A stretch of DNA of 35,907 nt from an uncultured Clostridia bacterium. GTDB taxonomy: Bacteria; Bacillota; Clostridia; TANB77; CAG-508. Below, in pieces: positions 8,402 to 16,589 of this stretch. The DNA is taken from contig CANQAB010000005.1 in assembly GCA_947589445.1 (NCBI GenBank), positions 1 to 35,907 of the forward strand, given 5' to 3'. The notes beneath the pieces are model-generated. The model was not told where the DNA came from. It made no database searches and saw only the letters and a program-made list of their open reading frames with translations. How positions within the stretch are numbered: the stretch's first letter is position 1; each line of letters starts with the position of its first letter. The position numbers were made by a program, and so were the translations under genes.

Positions 8402-11400
8402 TTGCAAGAAAATTTTATTAAAGAAAAAGAAGACTTTCAAAGATTAATTATAGATCATTTAGTAGAAGATAATGATTATAAAGAAAGAATAGCAAAAGAA
8501 AAATATAATGCAGGATATGCAATGGATACAGAGCTATTTTTTGAATTTATAAAAAATACTCAAAATGAAGAATATGAGAAGTTAAAGAAAATATATAAAG
8601 ATGATACTGACATTACAATACTAAATACTATTTCAAAAGATAGAAATAATAAGAATATAGGCTTAATTAATCTATTAAAAAATGGAATAGATGTTGATAT
8701 GGTTCATTTTACTCTTTTATATAATAAACCTGAAACAAATTTTAATATTGATTTGCTTGATAAATATAATAATAATATTTTCTCTGTAATGGAAGAAGTT
8801 TATCATAAAGAGGGAGAAAGAATAGATTTAGTTTTATTTGTAAATGGAATAGCTTTTAGTAGTATAGAATTAAAATCAAATGCTTCAGGACAAAACATTG
8901 AAGATGCAATATGGCAATATAAAAAAGAAAGAGATTATAAGACGGCTCTGTTAAGTTACAAGTCTGGAGCATTAGTTCATTTTGCAATGGATTTAGAACA
9001 AGTATATATGTGTACTAAATTAAATGGACTATCTTCAGTTTTTCTTCCTTTTAACAAAGGAAACGGAATGAATGGAAAAGGGAACCCTGAAGTAGAAGAA
9101 GGAAAATTAAAAGTAGCATATATGTGGGAAGATATACTAAAAAAGGAAACTTTAATTTATTTAATAAAGAGATTTATATTTATTGAAAAAAGTGAGAAGG
9201 AAAACAAAATTACTGGAAGAAAAAACTTTAGTGAAGCATTAATTTTTCCAAGATACCACCAATTAAATGCAGTAAGAAAAGTAATCAATGATGTGAAGAT
9301 TAATCATTCAGATAGAAATTATTTAATTGAACATAGTGCAGGTAGTGGAAAAACAAATACCATTGCGTGGCTTACATATTTATTAGCTGATACCCATGAT
9401 GATGATAATAAAATAATTTTTGATAGTATTATAGTAATGACAGATAGAATTATTGTTGATAGACAATTACAGCAAACTATAAATTCATTAAGCCATAAAT
9501 CAGGTCAAATAAAAATATTAGATGATTCATGCACTTCAAGTGATTTAAGAGATGCTATAAATGGAAATACGAAAATTATTGTATCTACAATCCAAAAATT
9601 TAGATATATTTTAGATGAAGTAAAAGAATCAGGTAATAAGCATTTTGCTGTTTTAATAGATGAGGCACATTCATCTACAGCAGGAAAGAATATGAAGGCA
9701 GTAAAAGAGGCTTTAACTATTACAACAGAAGATGAAAGTGAAGAGAAAACTTACGAAGATTTAATAGATGATGAAATTCAAAGAAGTAAAAAACCTGCAA
9801 ATGTTTCTATGATAGCATTTACTGCTACACCTACATCTAAAACACTTCAAACTTTTGGAACATTAAATACTGATGGAAATAAAGTAGCTTTTGATTTATA
9901 TTCAATGAAACAAGCTATTGATGAAGGATTTATTTTAAATGTATTGGAAAACTATATTACTTATAATACATATTTTAAATTAAATAAAACTATATCAGAT
10001 GATCCAAAATATAATACTTTACCAGCTAAAAGAAAAATAGCAAAAATTATCAATGAAAATCCTGAAAATATATCTCAAAAGGTTGCAATAATGGTTGAAC
10101 ATTTTAGAAACAATGTGATGAATGAATTAGATGGACAAGCTAAAGCAATGGTAGTTACAGGTTCAAGAAGAGCAGCAGTAATTTATAAAAAAGAATTTGA
10201 AAGATATATTGAAGCAAATGGTTATAGTTCTATACATGCATTAGTTGCTTTTACTGACAAAATAACATTAGAAGACGAAAAGACAGGTGTGAAAACTGAT
10301 TATACAAGTATTGGAATGAATACCAATGGTAAAGGTCTTCCTTATGGATTTACAGATGAAGATGATTATATTAGAGAAGTATTTGATACAGATGCTTATA
10401 ATGTTTTATTAGTAGCAGATAAATTTCAAACCGGTTTTGACCAAAAGAAATTGTGTGCTATGTATGTAGATAAAAAATTAAGAGGAGTAGCTGCAGTACA
10501 AACATTATCAAGATTAAATAGAATCTATCCACCATTTGATAAAAGAACTATTGTACTAGATTTTAAAAATGATTATGAGGATATGAAAAAAGCATTTTCT
10601 ACTTGGTATGAAGTAACAGAATTAGTAACATCTCCTAATCCAGAAAATTTGAGAATGCTTGAAAGAAAAATAGAAGAATATAATTTCTTATTATATGATG
10701 ATATTGTAGTATTTAATAACTTTGTATATCAAAAGAAAAGAACATCAAGAGATAAAGAAAAAATGCAAGCACTTATTCAAAAAGCAAAAGATAAAGTAAA
10801 ATCAAGAAAACAAGATGAACAAGTAGCAATAAAGAAGACTATTGCTGCATTTATTAAGCTATATGATTTTGTTTTACAAACTACAAGCTTTGAAGATGAA
10901 AATTTGCATGAAAAATATAATTTCTTATATTATCTATTAAGAGAATTAGATATAAATAATGGTAATAATAATTTTGATTTAACAGATAAAATATGTGCTA
11001 GTAATTTTAGACAAGAAATTTCAGGAGAATATACAGATGGAACAATAGAAAACAATGGACAATTAAAAGCACCAACAGGTATGGGGGTAATACTTGATGG
11101 AGAAAAAAAGCAAAAGTTATCAGAAATCATTGAAGAAATTAATGAAAAATATAATAAAAATTTCGACCAAGATGTAGGGGTAAATGCTACAATGCAAATT
11201 AGAGATTTATTGCTTAAAAATCAAAAATTAAAGAATAGTGCAAATGTTAATAAACTAAGTGATTTTAAATTTACTTACGAAGAAGAGTTAAATGAAGAAT
11301 TAATAAATGGATATAGTCAGAATAGAGAATTCTTCGAATTTCTATTAAATCATCCTGAGGAAAAGGAAAGAATAATGGGAATATATATTAATGATATATA

Positions 11401-11434
11401 TAATCGCTTAAAGGAGAAAGAAAATAATAATTGA
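8402..11434 (+). CDS. hsdR: Type I restriction-modification endonuclease/translocase, R subunit
   Basis: HsdR is the ATP-driven translocase and nuclease of the type I complex. The PD-(D/E)xK nuclease centre is seen near residues 139-160 (RIDLVLFVNG, then SIELKS). SF2 helicase motifs follow: Walker A AGSGKT near 313, DEAH near 420, AFTATPT near 475, and a motif V/VI region with FQTGFDQ and QTLSRLNR near 680-705. The length of 1010 residues is normal. The start is TTG at 8402, preceded by AAAGGGGGA about 7 bases upstream and three bases after the hsdS stop. It ends the operon, with a strong terminator 9 bases after its stop. All catalytic motifs look intact. Confidence 0.93.
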   Translation: MQENFIKEKEDFQRLIIDHLVEDNDYKERIAKEKYNAGYAMDTELFFEFIKNTQNEEYEKLKKIYKDDTDITILNTISKDRNNKNIGLINLLKNGIDVDMVHFTLLYNKPETNFNIDLLDKYNNNIFSVMEEVYHKEGERIDLVLFVNGIAFSSIELKSNASGQNIEDAIWQYKKERDYKTALLSYKSGALVHFAMDLEQVYMCTKLNGLSSVFLPFNKGNGMNGKGNPEVEEGKLKVAYMWEDILKKETLIYLIKRFIFIEKSEKENKITGRKNFSEALIFPRYHQLNAVRKVINDVKINHSDRNYLIEHSAGSGKTNTIAWLTYLLADTHDDDNKIIFDSIIVMTDRIIVDRQLQQTINSLSHKSGQIKILDDSCTSSDLRDAINGNTKIIVSTIQKFRYILDEVKESGNKHFAVLIDEAHSSTAGKNMKAVKEALTITTEDESEEKTYEDLIDDEIQRSKKPANVSMIAFTATPTSKTLQTFGTLNTDGNKVAFDLYSMKQAIDEGFILNVLENYITYNTYFKLNKTISDDPKYNTLPAKRKIAKIINENPENISQKVAIMVEHFRNNVMNELDGQAKAMVVTGSRRAAVIYKKEFERYIEANGYSSIHALVAFTDKITLEDEKTGVKTDYTSIGMNTNGKGLPYGFTDEDDYIREVFDTDAYNVLLVADKFQTGFDQKKLCAMYVDKKLRGVAAVQTLSRLNRIYPPFDKRTIVLDFKNDYEDMKKAFSTWYEVTELVTSPNPENLRMLERKIEEYNFLLYDDIVVFNNFVYQKKRTSRDKEKMQALIQKAKDKVKSRKQDEQVAIKKTIAAFIKLYDFVLQTTSFEDENLHEKYNFLYYLLRELDINNGNNNFDLTDKICASNFRQEISGEYTDGTIENNGQLKAPTGMGVILDGEKKQKLSEIIEEINEKYNKNFDQDVGVNATMQIRDLLLKNQKLKNSANVNKLSDFKFTYEEELNEELINGYSQNREFFEFLLNHPEEKERIMGIYINDIYNRLKEKENNN

Positions 11435-11442
11435 GATTAAAG

Positions 11443-11482
11443 TATTGCTTATAAGTAGACATTACTTATAAGCAATATTTTT
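11443..11482 (+). terminator. Terminator of the restriction operon
   Basis: The arms TATTGCTTATAAGTA (11443-11457) and TACTTATAAGCAATA (11463-11477) form a perfect 15-bp stem with a 5-base loop, followed by a T-rich tail. Confidence 0.85.
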
Positions 11483-11581
11483 ATAAAAAAAATAGAATTT
11501 ATTAATATAAAGAAGGAATAATAAATGTATAATAATTATAGAGTAAAATGTTTTTATTCTTTATAAATTTTGAAAAAAGTA

Positions 11582-11634
11582 TTGACTAATGCTAATAGTC
11601 ATGGTACAATAAAAGTGCCATCAAAAAGTGGCAC
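11582..11634 (+). promoter_or_regulatory. Promoter and palindromic operators of the toxin-antitoxin pair
   Basis: TTGACT at 11582-11587 and TACAAT at 11605-11610 are spaced 17 bp. The palindrome TGACTA-N7-TAGTCA (11583-11600 region) overlaps the -35 element and spacer. A second palindrome, GTGCCA-N8-TGGCAC (11615-11634), lies at the likely transcription start. Both fit autoregulation by the HTH antitoxin encoded downstream. Confidence 0.7.
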
Positions 11635-11657
11635 ATCAATAAAGGAGATGGCATATA

Positions 11658-12014
11658 ATGAACACTATAGGAGGTCAAATACAAAGTCAAAATTTACTGA
11701 AAATTAAAAGAATTGTAGACAAAGACAATGATGGAGATAAATTTATTATTGTCAGGACTGAAAAAAATAAAGAGTTTATGAGAGAGTACAACTTGAATCG
11801 CGAAGATATTAAAGACATCATAAGAAGACTCACAGTAGAAGACTGCTTTGCTGGTCCAGAAAAAGACAGAGATCCACAATATGAAGGGTGGATATTTAAA
11901 TTTGATCCTTTATTTGAAGACACTAAACTTTATATAAAGATTAGAGTTGAAAGTACAGAAAAATCAGTTTGTTTGTCAGTACATGAATTTGGTAAATATG
12001 ATGAGGTGAATTAA
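11658..12014 (+). CDS. MqsR-like toxin of a type II toxin-antitoxin pair
   Basis: This 118-residue protein resembles MqsR-family toxins, which are RNA interferases with a RelE/BECR-like fold. The visible family signature is VEDCFAGPEKDRDPQYEGWIF, then KLYIKIRVE and a closing SVCLSVHEFG; family members commonly read GPexD, then VYIKlk and CiSfHe. It starts at ATG 11658 after AAAGGAGA and lies one base before the antitoxin gene, in the toxin-first order seen in mqsRA. Expression should be under the palindromic promoter just upstream. I infer translation inhibition by RNA cleavage; the catalytic residues cannot be assigned with confidence by eye. Confidence 0.7.
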   Translation: MNTIGGQIQSQNLLKIKRIVDKDNDGDKFIIVRTEKNKEFMREYNLNREDIKDIIRRLTVEDCFAGPEKDRDPQYEGWIFKFDPLFEDTKLYIKIRVESTEKSVCLSVHEFGKYDEVN

Positions 12015-12015
12015 A

Positions 12016-13032
12016 ATGAGAGAATATTGTCCATATTGTAAAAAAGAAGTAGATTATAAAATAGAAAAAAGGGACGTAAAAGAATTTAGAGGAATTGAAA
12101 TAGATACCTATGAAAATGTAGCTGTATGTAAAGAATGCCATCAAGACTTATATGTAAATGAAATCGAAGAAAAAAATAATGAAAGAATATATGAATTATA
12201 TAGGGCAAAAGCAAATATTATAAAACCACAAGATATAGTTGATTTAAGAAAGAAATATGATATATCACAAAGAGAATTAACTGCTATTCTTGGATTTGGA
12301 AAAATGACTATTAATAGATACGAAAGAGGAGGAGTTCCAACAAAATCTCAAAGTGATTATATAAGATTATTGATTGATAACGATAATAAGTTTATAGAAA
12401 AAGTAAAAGAAGCATATAAAAATGGTAATATTAACAATAAAACATATGAAAAAATAGTTTTTGAAGAGTTAAATAATGGCATAGATAAAGAACAAATTCA
12501 AGATAATATAAGACGATATTTAAGATATGCCTTAAATAGAAAACCTGATATATATAACGGATATAAATCATTAGATATAGAAAAAATTGAAAATATTATT
12601 TCTTATATTGCTAGCAAAGTAAAGAATCTAACTATTACAAGCTTAAATAAGTATTTATGGTTTATAGATATGTTATCTTTTAATCAAAGAAGTGTATCTA
12701 TTACTGGTTTAACATATCAAAATCAAAAATTTGGACCTACTATTATAGATAAGAAATATGATGAAATATCATTATTAGATGATAAATATGTTAGAGAAGA
12801 CATTGAAACTGAAAATGGTAATACAACAAAAATTATAAGTAATGAAAATTATAATTTAGACAAAATAAGTGATACTGAAAAAGAAATAATTGATAAAATA
12901 ATAAAAATACTAAAGAATAAAACTGTGACAGATATATCTGAACTGTCACATAGAGAGGAAGGGTGGAAAAAAACTAAAAGGCTTGAAAAAATATCTTTTG
13001 AATATGCTATGAATTTAAATATAATTAAATAG
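12016..13032 (+). CDS. Antitoxin with YgiT zinc finger, XRE HTH and Panacea (DUF4065) domains
   Basis: This 338-residue protein has three parts. A YgiT-type zinc finger uses C5xxC8 and C38xxC41, as in MqsA. A helix-turn-helix at about 72-120 (YDISQRELTAILGFGKMTINRYERG) should bind the operator. A Panacea/SocA-like domain spans about 187-265 (KYLWFIDMLSF, then SVSITGLTYQNQKFGP). Panacea domains neutralise many unrelated toxins. The C-terminal 70 residues include a segment like other Panacea antitoxins (SELSHREEGWKKT). The start ATG is one base after the toxin stop and the ribosome site lies within the toxin gene, so the two are translationally coupled. It is the antitoxin and probably the repressor of the pair. 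Confidence 0.82.
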   Translation: MREYCPYCKKEVDYKIEKRDVKEFRGIEIDTYENVAVCKECHQDLYVNEIEEKNNERIYELYRAKANIIKPQDIVDLRKKYDISQRELTAILGFGKMTINRYERGGVPTKSQSDYIRLLIDNDNKFIEKVKEAYKNGNINNKTYEKIVFEELNNGIDKEQIQDNIRRYLRYALNRKPDIYNGYKSLDIEKIENIISYIASKVKNLTITSLNKYLWFIDMLSFNQRSVSITGLTYQNQKFGPTIIDKKYDEISLLDDKYVREDIETENGNTTKIISNENYNLDKISDTEKEIIDKIIKILKNKTVTDISELSHREEGWKKTKRLEKISFEYAMNLNIIK

Positions 13033-13036
13033 ATAA

Positions 13037-13083
13037 ACAAAAGCAAAGTATTTTAGTTTTTTTACTAGATATTTTGCTTTTTT
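13037..13083 (+). terminator. Terminator after the toxin-antitoxin pair
   Basis: AAAAGCAAAGTAT pairs with ATATTTTGCTTTT across a T-rich loop with one mismatch, followed by more T. It separates the pair from the next cassette. Confidence 0.65.
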
Positions 13084-13102
13084 GTATAGAAAGGAGAAAC
13101 AC

Positions 13103-13459
13103 ATGTATGAAATTGTGAAAATAATTAATAGTACCTTAAGGGATCAAGCTTTTTCAAATCCATTTGAATATATAATGGACAATCAATTAGCTGCAATTTT
13201 TATTTTTTCATTGTTTAGCACAGTTTTATGTAAGGTAGCTTTTTCAATGTGTGGAATATTTTATAAAAGTAGAAGTAACAAAACTTTAGGTAGTATTGGA
13301 TATATGTTTTTTTACTGTATAAATGTACAAGTACTAATAAAACTGTGCCAATGGTTTCAAAATATATATTTAGTAATATCAATATATATGTTATTTGTAA
13401 TTGCACTATTTATTGTACTATATAAAATAAAAAATGGAATAAGACAAAATATAGTATAA
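13103..13459 (+). CDS. Small multi-span membrane protein, function unknown
   Basis: I do not recognise this 118-residue protein. It has about three hydrophobic segments: residues 29-53 (LAAIFIFSLFSTVLCKVAFS), 66-84 (GYMFFYCINVQVLIKLCQWF) and 87-108 (IYLVISIYMLFVIALFIVLY), with a short basic tail. The start is ATG at 13103, six bases after AAGGAG at 13091-13096; a TTG further upstream has no ribosome site. It comes after a terminator, and no clear promoter is visible directly ahead. The next two genes point the same way and also include a membrane protein, so it may be the membrane component of a three-gene cassette. Confidence 0.6.
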   Translation: MYEIVKIINSTLRDQAFSNPFEYIMDNQLAAIFIFSLFSTVLCKVAFSMCGIFYKSRSNKTLGSIGYMFFYCINVQVLIKLCQWFQNIYLVISIYMLFVIALFIVLYKIKNGIRQNIV

Positions 13460-13480
13460 AATTGATTTATTTTACACAAT

Positions 13481-13511
13481 TCGACAAATTTTGTAAGTTC
13501 TATATGATAAT
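13481..13511 (+). promoter_or_regulatory. Possible promoter upstream of the NA37-like gene
   Basis: TCGACA at 13481-13486 is followed by TATGAT at 13503-13508 (16 bp) or GATAAT at 13506-13511 (19 bp). Neither arrangement is ideal, so this is tentative. Confidence 0.35.
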
Positions 13512-13544
13512 ATAGACATATATATTATGAGGGGGGAAAAGAAT

Positions 13545-14612
13545 ATGAAAATAGACATACTAAATAAAGCAATATTTGTGGTAGATTATGAACAAGAGGA
13601 AATAAGAAAAATAGAAAGCAAAGGAGAATTTGATAATTATATAAAAGGATTAATTAAAAATATAAACGAAAATGAAACTACAAGGTTATATAAAATAAAA
13701 AGAGAAACAACAGAAGTAATTAATTGTACTAAAAATATAATGAATATGTGTATTGATAATAGTGAAGAAAAAGAGGAACTGTTTAATGAATATTGTAAAA
13801 ATATTGCATTGAAATTGCTAAATGTAGAAAAAGAGACACAAGATAGAATTAGTCAATTAGGGACTTCTGTAAAAAAGGGAAGTTTAATAGAAGTTTTGTT
13901 GTATAATACGGAAAGTGAAACATATTCTTTTTTAATTGCAAAGGTTGAGCATAAAAGTTTTATTGATGATATAAATTTTAAGTTGAGAACAGGATATTCA
14001 ACAGAGGATAATAAATTGTGGAAATCATGTTTATTTAAGTTTGAAAATAATAATGATGAATTAGATATTGACGAAATAAAAGTTTTTTTAGATAATAATG
14101 CTAAATATTGGACGGATAATTTTTTAGAAATTGATCCAATGAATGATGATGATAAAAATACAAATAATGCATATAAAATTATTGAATCTACTTTGAATAG
14201 AAATATCAAGAAATTATATCCAAAAGATTATACAACATTGAGAAATGGAGTTATCTGCTATTTTAGAAGCAAAGAAATGTTTAACTTTGATGAAATGTAT
14301 GAATCTATTTTTAATACATACATTCCAATAGAGATGGAAAATGACACATATAAAGCATATGTAAAAGATAAAATAATCGGAATTAAGGACAAACCTGTAT
14401 TTGATAATCAATTTAGAATAAATCAAAAAATAATAAAAGCAAAAGTAAAAAAAGTTTATGAAGTTAATAATAGTATTGAAATAAAGATTATGGATGGAAT
14501 TGAAAATCTAGACGAAATAATAAATTCATATGAAGATAAACAAACAGGAGATAAATATATAAGAATAAAAACAAATAATGAAGAAACATATAACTGTTTT
14601 AAGAAAAATTAG
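13545..14612 (+). CDS. Protein resembling nucleoid-associated NA37/NdpA proteins
   Basis: This 355-residue protein has a layout like NA37 (YejK/NdpA) proteins. The opening is DILNKAIFVVDYEQEEIRKI. A central strand pair, KKGSLIEVLLYNTESETYSF then LIAKVEHKSF, sits near residues 112-140. A later segment, YWTDNFLEIDPMNDDDKNTN, is near 190. NA37 proteins bind the nucleoid, and relatives are also found in mobile and defence-linked settings. The similarity is by eye and weak, so a different fold is possible. I chose ATG 13545 because it follows GGGGGGAAAAG at a proper distance; the ATG at 13527 overlaps that site. It ends 17 bases before the membrane-anchored partner, which suggests the two are made together. 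Confidence 0.45.
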   Translation: MKIDILNKAIFVVDYEQEEIRKIESKGEFDNYIKGLIKNINENETTRLYKIKRETTEVINCTKNIMNMCIDNSEEKEELFNEYCKNIALKLLNVEKETQDRISQLGTSVKKGSLIEVLLYNTESETYSFLIAKVEHKSFIDDINFKLRTGYSTEDNKLWKSCLFKFENNNDELDIDEIKVFLDNNAKYWTDNFLEIDPMNDDDKNTNNAYKIIESTLNRNIKKLYPKDYTTLRNGVICYFRSKEMFNFDEMYESIFNTYIPIEMENDTYKAYVKDKIIGIKDKPVFDNQFRINQKIIKAKVKKVYEVNNSIEIKIMDGIENLDEIINSYEDKQTGDKYIRIKTNNEETYNCFKKN

Positions 14613-14629
14613 TTATGGAGGTGATCTGA

Positions 14630-16132
14630 TTGAATCCTATTAATGAATTAATTAAATTATTTGAAATTGAAAAAGGTTTAGTAAATGATAATTTGATGAA
14701 TGTAGATATTGAAAAGAAAATAGAATTTAATCAACTTCCAACTTATGAAGAAATTAGTAATACAATCTCTAAATTTAATATTAGAGATAATATACAAATA
14801 TATCTACAAGATGAATCAGAGGAAAGTCTTACAATTTCTAAAAATTCAAATAATAGTCAGGAATATGAAAATTTTATAAAAAATAATCAACAATTAGAAG
14901 AAGTTGCTTATATAAAAATAAATATAAAGAAAGATGTTAATAGTAATAAAATATCAATATATAATATAGATAGTTTTTTTACAAATTTCTGTAAGTATTC
15001 TTTAATTGATAATTTAAAATTTTTTAATTACAGGTTCAAGAAAGCTAACAATATTATATTTGTGAACTATGATAATGAGTATATGTTTAATACTAATAGT
15101 ATAATCATGACAAATAGCGATAATGAAATTACTATAGTACAAGAAAACCGTGAAGAGAAAATTGAAAAATGTAATGGAGTATCAAATTTTGCTAATAATG
15201 TAGAATTAAGTTTAATACCAGATGATTTTTTTATTCTTTCAACTAATATCAATAATGAATTTGTTGAAAGATTACAAAAATTTAAGATTATTTTTTCTCT
15301 AATATATATAGCTGATTACTCATATATAGATGAGGAATCCCTTAAGATAAAACTAAATGGACTTAGAAATAGAGATTATATAATAAAATTAAATGAATTT
15401 AATTATAAGTCTCAATATGAAGAATTTTATAAAATATTTTGTTGGATTTTTCAAGATGCAAATGAATATGATAAAATAGCATTAACTAGAAATGTAATAG
15501 GTATGTATTGCAAATATTCACATATATTGGACATAGATGAAAAAACATTTTTAGCTATAAAGTCAAACTATAATATATACTTAAAAGAAAATGTTGATAA
15601 GTATATTGAACTAAAAAATAAATTAACTGAGTTTGTAATTAATTCTTCAAATCAAATAAACGACATTATTGGAAATTTTGTAGGAAATTTTGAAAAAAAT
15701 ATAGCAGCATTTATAACTTTTATTTTAGGAACGATTATAGCTAATATAGTTTCAGATAGTCCTTTAGATAATATATTAACAAAAGATATAGTTTCAATTA
15801 TTATAGCAATATTGATTGGATCTATTGTTTATCTTGGAATAACTATTATAGTAACATATTTTAAATTTATGAATTATAAAAGGAATTACGACGATTTAAA
15901 GGAATCATATACAGAAATATTAAATCAACAGGATATAGATATTATATTTAAAAATGATAAAGAATATTTATATAACAAAAAAAACATTATGAAGATATCT
16001 ATTATTTTTTCAGTATTATGGATTTTAATGATTATTATAGCATTTATAATTATAATAATGAACAGCTATAGTAATTATATTAAAAGAACTATTGATATAC
16101 TTTATTCTATAATAAAAATGTCACAAATTTAA
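14630..16132 (+). CDS. Large membrane-anchored protein, function unknown, partner of the NA37-like protein
   Basis: I do not recognise this 500-residue protein. The first 350 residues are soluble, acidic and rich in Asn and Ile, with no obvious catalytic motif. Hydrophobic segments follow: about 357-378 (AAFITFILGTIIANIV), 386-410 (IVSIIIAILIGSIVYLGITI) and 453-480 (IMKISIIFSVLWILMIIIAF), with charged stretches between them. This gives a large cytoplasmic domain anchored by C-terminal helices. The start is TTG at 14630 after GGAGGTGATC, an extended match to the 16S anti-SD sequence. It is 17 bases after the NA37-like gene. A soluble DNA-associated protein beside a membrane effector-like protein, inside a defence island, suggests a phage-exclusion role; this is inference only. 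Confidence 0.6.
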   Translation: MNPINELIKLFEIEKGLVNDNLMNVDIEKKIEFNQLPTYEEISNTISKFNIRDNIQIYLQDESEESLTISKNSNNSQEYENFIKNNQQLEEVAYIKINIKKDVNSNKISIYNIDSFFTNFCKYSLIDNLKFFNYRFKKANNIIFVNYDNEYMFNTNSIIMTNSDNEITIVQENREEKIEKCNGVSNFANNVELSLIPDDFFILSTNINNEFVERLQKFKIIFSLIYIADYSYIDEESLKIKLNGLRNRDYIIKLNEFNYKSQYEEFYKIFCWIFQDANEYDKIALTRNVIGMYCKYSHILDIDEKTFLAIKSNYNIYLKENVDKYIELKNKLTEFVINSSNQINDIIGNFVGNFEKNIAAFITFILGTIIANIVSDSPLDNILTKDIVSIIIAILIGSIVYLGITIIVTYFKFMNYKRNYDDLKESYTEILNQQDIDIIFKNDKEYLYNKKNIMKISIIFSVLWILMIIIAFIIIIMNSYSNYIKRTIDILYSIIKMSQI

Positions 16133-16145
16133 TTGTGACATTTTT
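16114..16145. terminator. Bidirectional terminator between convergent genes
   Basis: AAAAATGTCACAA (16114-16126) and TTGTGACATTTTT (16133-16145) form a perfect 13-bp stem that includes the stop codon at 16130. A-tracts and T-tracts on both sides allow termination in either direction. Confidence 0.85.
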
Positions 16146-16155
16146 ATATTATGTA

Positions 16156-16452
16156 TTATTCCTCAAAACATCCCATAACTAACTGACCTCCATCTACAAA
16201 TCCATTTCTGTAATACTTTTCATTCCAGTAATATAAATAATCCATAAAATTCTTATCAAGTTGATCTAGTTGTTTTTGAACATATTTCTGATTTTGTTTT
16301 GGTACATTCTTTAGTATTTTCTTTGCAATTTCTTCAAAACATATACAATATTCTTTATCCTGAGGAGACATCTCACAAAAAGCAGTTTCCTCTCTAAATT
16401 CTAACCATTCTTTTAATATATCATCTTTATTTACTTCTCTAAAATTCATCAT
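16156..16452 (-). CDS. Small acidic phage-type protein, function unknown
   Basis: This 98-residue protein is rich in Glu, Lys and Cys. Its end, YYWNEKYYRNGFVDGGQLVMGCFEE, resembles a family of small phage and mobile-element proteins that close with a YxxGFxxGxxLmxE pattern (DUF6809-like; low certainty). It starts with tandem ATG codons about seven bases after AAGGAG on the minus strand. It shares the minus strand with the TnpV-like gene 137 bases upstream, with the repeat element R2 between them. Its role cannot be inferred. Confidence 0.5.
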   Translation of the reverse strand: MMNFREVNKDDILKEWLEFREETAFCEMSPQDKEYCICFEEIAKKILKNVPKQNQKYVQKQLDQLDKNFMDYLYYWNEKYYRNGFVDGGQLVMGCFEE

Positions 16453-16480
16453 AATAATTCTCCTTAAAATTTATTTTTAT

Positions 16481-16565
16481 AAAAGGGATTGGGACTTGTC
16501 CCATTGCATAGAATTTGAAAATACGAAAAATTCGTGTGAACAAATTCATTGCTTGCTAGGACAAG
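16481..16565 (-). repeat. Hairpin repeat element R2, inverted relative to R1
   Basis: Read on the minus strand it begins CTTGTCCTAGCAAGCAATG and ends CAATGGGACAAGTCCCAAT plus CCCTTTT, aligning end to end with R1 at 1981-2067. The hairpin TGGGAC-AA-GTCCCA replaces TGGGAT-GAA-ATCCCA of R1, so the arms changed together. An inner palindrome, ACGAA-TTT-TTCGT, occupies the middle. The long arms (TTGTCC to GAATTTG, and CAAATTC to GGACAA) are imperfect complements. Confidence 0.7.
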
Positions 16566-16589
16566 ATTTTACCCTTTTTCAATTTTTAT

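Noticed and set aside
2158-11434. BREX or DISARM system
   Set aside because: There are no PglZ, BrxC or DrmA-type proteins. The set is an ordinary type I HsdM/S/R plus a GmrSD-like nuclease.
11525-11566. Thirteen-codon frame with an AAGGAA site between hsdR and the toxin gene
   Set aside because: The start context is acceptable, but the peptide (MYNNYRVKCFYSL) has no recognisable features and no promoter of its own. It is most likely chance in AT-rich DNA.
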